Source of the DNA: Ktedonobacter robiniae
GTDB lineage: Bacteria; Chloroflexota; Ktedonobacteria; Ktedonobacterales; Ktedonobacteraceae
Length of the DNA stretch: 64,000 nt
Direction: 5' to 3'
NCBI RefSeq assembly: GCF_016587375.1
Contig: NZ_BNJG01000001.1
Coordinates: forward strand, 4,346,001 to 4,410,000
Part shown: in pieces, positions 60,309 through 64,000 of the stretch
Layout: every line of letters starts with the position of its first letter
Numbering within the stretch: the first letter of the stretch is position 1
Notes under the pieces: model-generated
The model's input: only the letters and a program-made list of their open reading frames with translations
What the model was told of the DNA's origin: nothing
Databases searched by the model: none
Translations under genes and position numbers: made by a program

Positions 60309-60596
60309 ATGGCTGAAGAACAAAGAACGGTCACGTTGCGCCTACCATCTACCTTGAGCGCCTATAGTGGTGGGAAGAGTCAGATTGCCTTGCAAGCGAG
60401 CACTGTCGAAGAGCTATTAGCGCAGCTTAAGCAGCACCATCCAAGTATTTGGGAGTGTTTGTGTACAGAGCAGGGTCAGGTAAAGCAGCACGTTACTATT
60501 TTTGTCAACAACGAAGTGATCCGCGATACTGGTAACCAGCAAATCTCCTTGAAACCGGGCCAGGAAGTTATTGTCCTACCCACATTTGGCGCCTAA
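60309..60596 (+). CDS. ThiS/MoaD-like ubiquitin-fold protein
   Basis: 95 residues with the beta-grasp pattern of sulfur carriers: TVTLRLPSTLSAYSGGKS, VEELLAQLKQHHPSIWECL, HVTIFVNNEVIR and PGQEVIVLPTFGA. The C-terminus is Phe-Gly-Ala rather than the Gly-Gly that E1-like enzymes adenylate in true ThiS and MoaD, so it may not carry sulfur as written, or may need processing. No ThiF/MoeB-like gene is adjacent. Stands alone between btuD and the MFS gene. Confidence 0.75.
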   Translation: MAEEQRTVTLRLPSTLSAYSGGKSQIALQASTVEELLAQLKQHHPSIWECLCTEQGQVKQHVTIFVNNEVIRDTGNQQISLKPGQEVIVLPTFGA

Positions 60597-60650
60597 AAAA
60601 GCTCTGGGACGTTTGTGGGTCCATTCTCTTCCAGATGAGCATGATATACT

Positions 60651-60676
60651 CTGTATAAAGTATTTGTTCTATACAG
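60651..60676 (+). promoter_or_regulatory. Possible operator before the MFS gene
   Basis: CTGTATA (60651-60657) and TATACAG (60670-60676) form a 7-bp inverted repeat around 12 bases, about 25 bases before the MFS start. A TATACT sits at the left edge. Could be a repressor site; nothing else supports it. Confidence 0.3.
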
Positions 60677-60701
60677 ATTTTTGTTCATTTGGGATTGATG
60701 C

Positions 60702-61118
60702 ATGAAAAAGGATGGATATCAGGAACCGCTGGCGCGGGTCGCTGTAGAAGCTGAGATAACGACCCGTGGTGTTGCTTTACCCCCTTCAAAGCCCCCTAGT
60801 CATTGGAGTGTGCTACGCAATCGTAACTATGCTTTACTGTTTTGGGGACAACTTATCTCCGCTGCGGGCACACAGATGCAGATTGTGGCTGTTTCCTGGC
60901 AGGTGTATCTGTTGACGCACTCCGCGATTGCGCTTGGTATTATTGGCTTACTACAAGCGATTCCTCGCTTACTCTTTTCGCTGGTGGGAGGTGTGCTGGC
61001 TGACATCATTGATCGTCGGAAGATGCTGCTGGTAATTGAAATAAGCATGGCCAGTATGTCAACGCTCCTGGCGTTGTTTACGCTCTCGGGGCCATCAATG
61101 TCTACCTGGTCTATGTGA
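60702..61118 (+). CDS. MFS transporter, N-terminal part (frameshifted)
   Basis: First three or so membrane helices of an EntS-like (MFS_3) exporter: LRNRNYALLFWGQLISAAGTQMQIVAVSWQ opening and GGVLADIIDRRKMLLV, the MFS loop 2-3 signature. Homology stops at LALFTLSG (~nt 61090), after which GPSMSTWSM is out of frame. One extra G in the GGGG run near 61089 would read GAINVYLVYVIVLTS and join the next entry. Confidence 0.8.
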   Translation: MKKDGYQEPLARVAVEAEITTRGVALPPSKPPSHWSVLRNRNYALLFWGQLISAAGTQMQIVAVSWQVYLLTHSAIALGIIGLLQAIPRLLFSLVGGVLADIIDRRKMLLVIEISMASMSTLLALFTLSGPSMSTWSM

Positions 61119-62005
61119 TTGTCCTCACCTCGGCCTCGGTCTCAGCCTTCGAATTTCCCGCTCGTCAGGCGGTGGTACCAACGCTTGTGCCTCGTGAACA
61201 GATCGCCAGCGCAGTCTCGCTCAACTCGGTCATGATGCAGCTTACCTTTGTCATTGGTTCCGCCTTTGGTGGCTATGTCATAGGCTGGCTGGGCGTTGTG
61301 GCTACTTACTGGCTAGATGTTGCCACGTACTTTGTGGTGATTGGCACTTTGCTTCTCATGCATATTCCACGCGTGGCCGTGGAGAAGCGTCCTCAATCTG
61401 GCTGGAAGGCGCTTGGTGATGGAATACAATTTCTGCGCGCCCATCCCATTATCTTAAGCGTGCTCTCGATTGATTTCTTTGCCACGTTCTTTGGCTCTCC
61501 CAAGGCTCTGCTTCCCGTCTATGCCAACGATATTTTGCATGTAGGTGCGCAGGGGCTTGGTGTACTAGTAGCGGCGACCTCGCTTGGCGCGGTGGCCCTG
61601 ACGCCGCTGACGGGGATCATTAACCGTATTCCACGGCAGGGGTTAGGCGTCGTGGTCGCGGTGCTGGGCTGGGGGCTCTGCATTGTAGGGTTTGGTTTCG
61701 CTCCCGGCCCACTCTGGCTCTCGACGCTTTTGCTGGCTGGCGCTGGCGCGGCCGACATGGTCAGTATGATCCTGCGAGCCTTAATTGTCCAGCTTATAAC
61801 ACCAGATGAGTTTCGGGGGCGCATCAGCGCGGTCAACGCCATGTTTGTCATTGGCGGACCCATGTTGGGGCAGTTTGAGTCGGGCGTCGTCGCGGGCGTT
61901 GCCTCACCGCAACTCTCCGTCATCAGCGGTGGTGTGGCCTGTATTGTGGCAACGCTGGCAATTGCCTGGCTGGTGCCCTCCCTTTTACGTGTCAAAGTCG
62001 AGTGA
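61115..62005 (+). CDS. MFS transporter, C-terminal part (EntS-like)
   Basis: Remaining ~296 residues with eight or nine helices: FEFPARQAVVPTLVPRE, LNSVMMQLTFVIGSAFGGYVIG, GIQFLRAHPIILSVLSIDFFATFFGSP, FRGRISAVNAMFVIGGPMLGQFESG. The combined protein would be ~430 residues, normal for this exporter family (enterobactin/macrolide-like efflux); the substrate is unknown. ATG61115 is only the first start in this frame; the true start is 60702. Overlap and frame change as described for the first part. Confidence 0.8.
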   Translation: MIVLTSASVSAFEFPARQAVVPTLVPREQIASAVSLNSVMMQLTFVIGSAFGGYVIGWLGVVATYWLDVATYFVVIGTLLLMHIPRVAVEKRPQSGWKALGDGIQFLRAHPIILSVLSIDFFATFFGSPKALLPVYANDILHVGAQGLGVLVAATSLGAVALTPLTGIINRIPRQGLGVVVAVLGWGLCIVGFGFAPGPLWLSTLLLAGAGAADMVSMILRALIVQLITPDEFRGRISAVNAMFVIGGPMLGQFESGVVAGVASPQLSVISGGVACIVATLAIAWLVPSLLRVKVE

Positions 62006-62219
62006 TACAGTTGCACCTATTTTTGCTTGTGGGGGCTTGGGGAAGGGGGACTGCTCTGGGCATACACCTGTTTAGCAGTATACTCTCCTTCCCTATTTTT
62101 ATGGCCTGTGAAAAACGAAGTCGCACTTTTTATAGCCTATTTTGCTGGTATGCTTGTGTTTTGTGTGTGCTTCGTAGATAATTGGATGTAGATGTGTATG
62201 TTGAGGAAGGATGTGTTTT

Positions 62220-63758
62220 ATGCTGGCGATGGCTCGAAGTTGTTCGGTTGTTGGTCTGGATGGCGCATTGATTGAAGTCGAAGTGGATGTCTCCAATGGG
62301 CTGACGGCTTTCTTGATTGTGGGTCTGCCGGATGCGGCGGTAAATGAGGCCAGGGAGAGGGTGCGTTCCGCGATCAAAAATAGCGGATATATGTTTCCTA
62401 TGAAGCGCCTGGTGGTCAACCTCGCCCCGGCGGATCTCCGCAAAGAAGGCCCCTCGTTTGACCTCCCCATCGCGATCTCGATCCTGTATGCGAACGGGCA
62501 AATTGATCCTGTGAATGGGCATGGCGATCTATCCCCCTATTTGTTCCTGGGAGAACTCTCGCTTGATGGAACGGTTCGCCACACGAATGGGATTTTGCCC
62601 ATGGTTGCCCTGGCACGTGAAAAGAATATTCAAGCGGTCTTTGTGCCCGCTGTAGACGCGAAAGAGGCTGCGTTAGTCGAGAATATTACCGTCTATCCGG
62701 TTGAGAAACTGGCACAAGTGATTGCTCATCTCAATGGGCAGAAGCTTATCGAACCCTATGCCTATGATATCTCCTTGCTCAGACAGGCAAACGATGTCGA
62801 GTATGCACAGGACATGGCTGCCGTACGTGGACAGGAGCATGTCAAGCGCGCGCTGGAGGTCGCAGCCAGTGGCGGCCACAATATCCTGCTAAGTGGCCCT
62901 CCAGGATCGGGAAAGACGCTCCTTGCGCGTTCTGCCCCTTCTATCCTGCCCCGAATGACGACTGAAGAGGCCCTCGATGTCACGCGCATCTATAGCGTGA
63001 GTGGTATGCTGCCCTCAGATATGCCCCTGGTGCTACAACGTCCCTTTCGTTCTCCCCATCATACCGTGAGCCACGCAGGTCTTGTGGGTGGTGGTCGTCT
63101 TCCACGCCCGGGCGAGATCAGCCTGGCGCATCGTGGTGTGCTCTTCCTTGATGAACTGCCCGAATTTGGCCAGAATGTTCTGGAGGTGCTTCGCCAGCCC
63201 CTGGAAGATAAAGTGGTAACCATCTCGCGCGCCCAGGGTACCATCACCTATCCCGCCAACTTTATGTTGATTGCAGCTATGAACCCGTGCCCCTGCGGAT
63301 TCTTTAGTGATCCTATCAAAGAGTGCGTCTGTTCGCCTACGGCAATTGCGCGCTATCAGAAGCGCATGAGCGGTCCCCTATTGGATCGCATTGATATTCA
63401 TGTCGAGGTGCCACGCGTCGACTACGAGAAGCTCTCTGAGAAGCGCAGTGTGGAATCCTCTGCTGTCATTCGTGCACGTGTCCAGGAAGCACGCGAGCGT
63501 CAATTGAGGCGCTTCGCAGGTTCAAGTTTTACCTGTAACGCGGAGATGGGACCAGCCGAGGTGCGTGCCTTCTGCGAACATGATGAGGCGGCTGAGCGCT
63601 TGATTAAAGCTGCGATGCAGCAGCTTCATCTCTCGGCTCGTGCCTATCACCGCGTCTTAAAACTGGCGCGTACTATCGCCGACCTGGCTGGCAGTGACAT
63701 CATTAGCGCGACCCATATCGCTGAGGCCATTCAGTATCGCCCCAAGATAGGGCGCTAG
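62220..63758 (+). CDS. comM: ComM/YifB-type Mg-chelatase-like AAA+ ATPase
   Basis: 512 residues. N-terminal Lon-protease-like domain (VEVDVSNGLTAFLIVGLPDAAVNEARERVRSA), AAA+ core with Walker A LSGPPGSGKTLLAR (~225-237) and LFLDELPEFGQNVLEVL (Walker B), PHHTVSHAGLVGGG, zinc-like cysteines in AAMNPCPCGFFSDPIKECVC, and the C-terminal Mg_chelatase C domain. ComM is a branch-migration helicase that helps transforming DNA integrate. AAGG lies ahead of ATG62220; ATG62211 and 62229 are also in frame. Confidence 0.92.
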   Translation: MLAMARSCSVVGLDGALIEVEVDVSNGLTAFLIVGLPDAAVNEARERVRSAIKNSGYMFPMKRLVVNLAPADLRKEGPSFDLPIAISILYANGQIDPVNGHGDLSPYLFLGELSLDGTVRHTNGILPMVALAREKNIQAVFVPAVDAKEAALVENITVYPVEKLAQVIAHLNGQKLIEPYAYDISLLRQANDVEYAQDMAAVRGQEHVKRALEVAASGGHNILLSGPPGSGKTLLARSAPSILPRMTTEEALDVTRIYSVSGMLPSDMPLVLQRPFRSPHHTVSHAGLVGGGRLPRPGEISLAHRGVLFLDELPEFGQNVLEVLRQPLEDKVVTISRAQGTITYPANFMLIAAMNPCPCGFFSDPIKECVCSPTAIARYQKRMSGPLLDRIDIHVEVPRVDYEKLSEKRSVESSAVIRARVQEARERQLRRFAGSSFTCNAEMGPAEVRAFCEHDEAAERLIKAAMQQLHLSARAYHRVLKLARTIADLAGSDIISATHIAEAIQYRPKIGR

Positions 63759-63786
63759 TGTCGCTTTTTATTATAAGTTGAGCATT

Positions 63787-63828
63787 CTTATGGCTGGTTC
63801 ACTGCATACTTCGAGAACCAACCATAAG
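63787..63828. terminator. 14-bp hairpin between comM and the following gene
   Basis: Arms 63787-63800 and 63815-63828 pair with one mismatch around 14 bases; TTTTT occurs on both sides (about 63769 and 63841), fitting a terminator for both convergent genes. Confidence 0.5.
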
Positions 63829-63858
63829 CTGCCAATGTGTTTTTCTCTCCTGTGGGTT

Positions 63859-64000
63859 TTATGACTGTTTCGCTAGGCATTCCTGGGCGAAGAGGCGGAG
63901 CGAAGTGAGTTGAGCGGCGTCTTGCAGGAAGATGATCAACTCCTGGGCCCCAGCCTGCTCAATCTCGACCAGGCGCTTACGAATGGCATCAGGAGTGCCT
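63859..64000 (-). CDS. Luciferase-like (LLM class) flavin/F420-dependent oxidoreductase, C-terminal end
   Basis: The last 47 residues of a gene that enters from beyond the window: GTPDAIRKRLVEIEQAGAQ, then ELIIFLQDAAQLTSLRLF and ECLAKQS. The GTPDxI-x-RL-x-E-x-AGA-x-EL-I pattern is the final beta-alpha unit of the luciferase-like TIM barrel. Stop TAA at 63861-63859. Reaction and cofactor cannot be told from this fragment. Confidence 0.65.
   Translation of the reverse strand, partial: GTPDAIRKRLVEIEQAGAQELIIFLQDAAQLTSLRLFAQECLAKQS

Noticed and set aside
1..64000. CRISPR arrays, tRNA and rRNA genes
   Set aside because: No regularly spaced repeats and no tRNA/rRNA core sequence were seen on reading through; a covariance scan could not be run.

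Overview
The window reads as a chromosomal segment of a Chloroflexota bacterium, most likely class Ktedonobacteria. This is inferred from gene content: CHAT-TPR and SARP/AAA/TPR giants, tricorn protease, IS607-type TnpB next to an IscB/HEARO remnant, and moderate-to-high GC. No rRNA, tRNA or CRISPR array was seen. Most of the 64 kb is housekeeping DNA with accessory patches at 30.8-39.0 kb and 43.2-46.8 kb.

Layout. 0.2-8.0 kb: a CHAT-peptidase/TPR protein, formimidoylglutamate deiminase (hutF), and a tricorn protease gene broken by one frameshift. 8.3-9.0 kb: a membrane-anchored FKBP prolyl isomerase. 9.3-16.9 kb: a pyrimidine operon (pyrB-carA-carB-pyrE-pyrF) behind a strong promoter and a ~370-nt leader holding a terminator-like hairpin; pyrC and pyrD are not here. 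17-24 kb (minus strand): a MazG-like pyrophosphohydrolase, a glycolipid-binding-fold protein, argS, acetyl-CoA synthetase and thiolase. 24.2-27.5 kb: a DUF3267 putative membrane metalloprotease, a ChrB-like protein, a 50-aa membrane protein, a degenerate Nudix/winged-helix protein and PduO-type cobalamin adenosyltransferase. 27.6-30.8 kb: a SNF2 helicase whose likely SWIM-zinc-finger partner lies at 39.0 kb. Between them sit two two-component systems, two paralogous membrane proteins that share an upstream 36-bp element, a broken response regulator and a 125-bp copied piece of the SNF2 gene. 40.2-43.2 kb: ECF sigma factor, anti-sigma factor and a PHP phosphoesterase. 43.2-46.8 kb: IS607-family element (intact TnpB, dead TnpA), an O-methyltransferase, and an IscB remnant that keeps its HEARO/omega-RNA region. 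46.8-51.2 kb: SARP-AAA-TPR regulator. 51.5-57 kb: RecD2 helicase, rhodanese, SufU-like scaffold, uracil-DNA glycosylase and flavin reductase. 57.1-60 kb: cobalamin riboswitch with btuC and btuD. 60.3-64 kb: ThiS/MoaD-fold protein, frameshifted MFS exporter, ComM and the end of a luciferase-like monooxygenase.

Three things stand out. (1) Many gene ends carry very long, near-perfect hairpins (stems of 21-38 bp, loops of 2-4 nt) with unrelated arm sequences, mostly without a U-tract. (2) A small three-way-junction RNA with matching junction and third-stem sequence appears in the acs leader and again upstream of the cobalamin riboswitch; it may be an undescribed leader RNA. (3) Three long genes (tricorn, a PAS histidine kinase, an MFS exporter) are each broken by what looks like a single missing base in a G/C run, which suggests under-called homopolymers as much as real pseudogenes.
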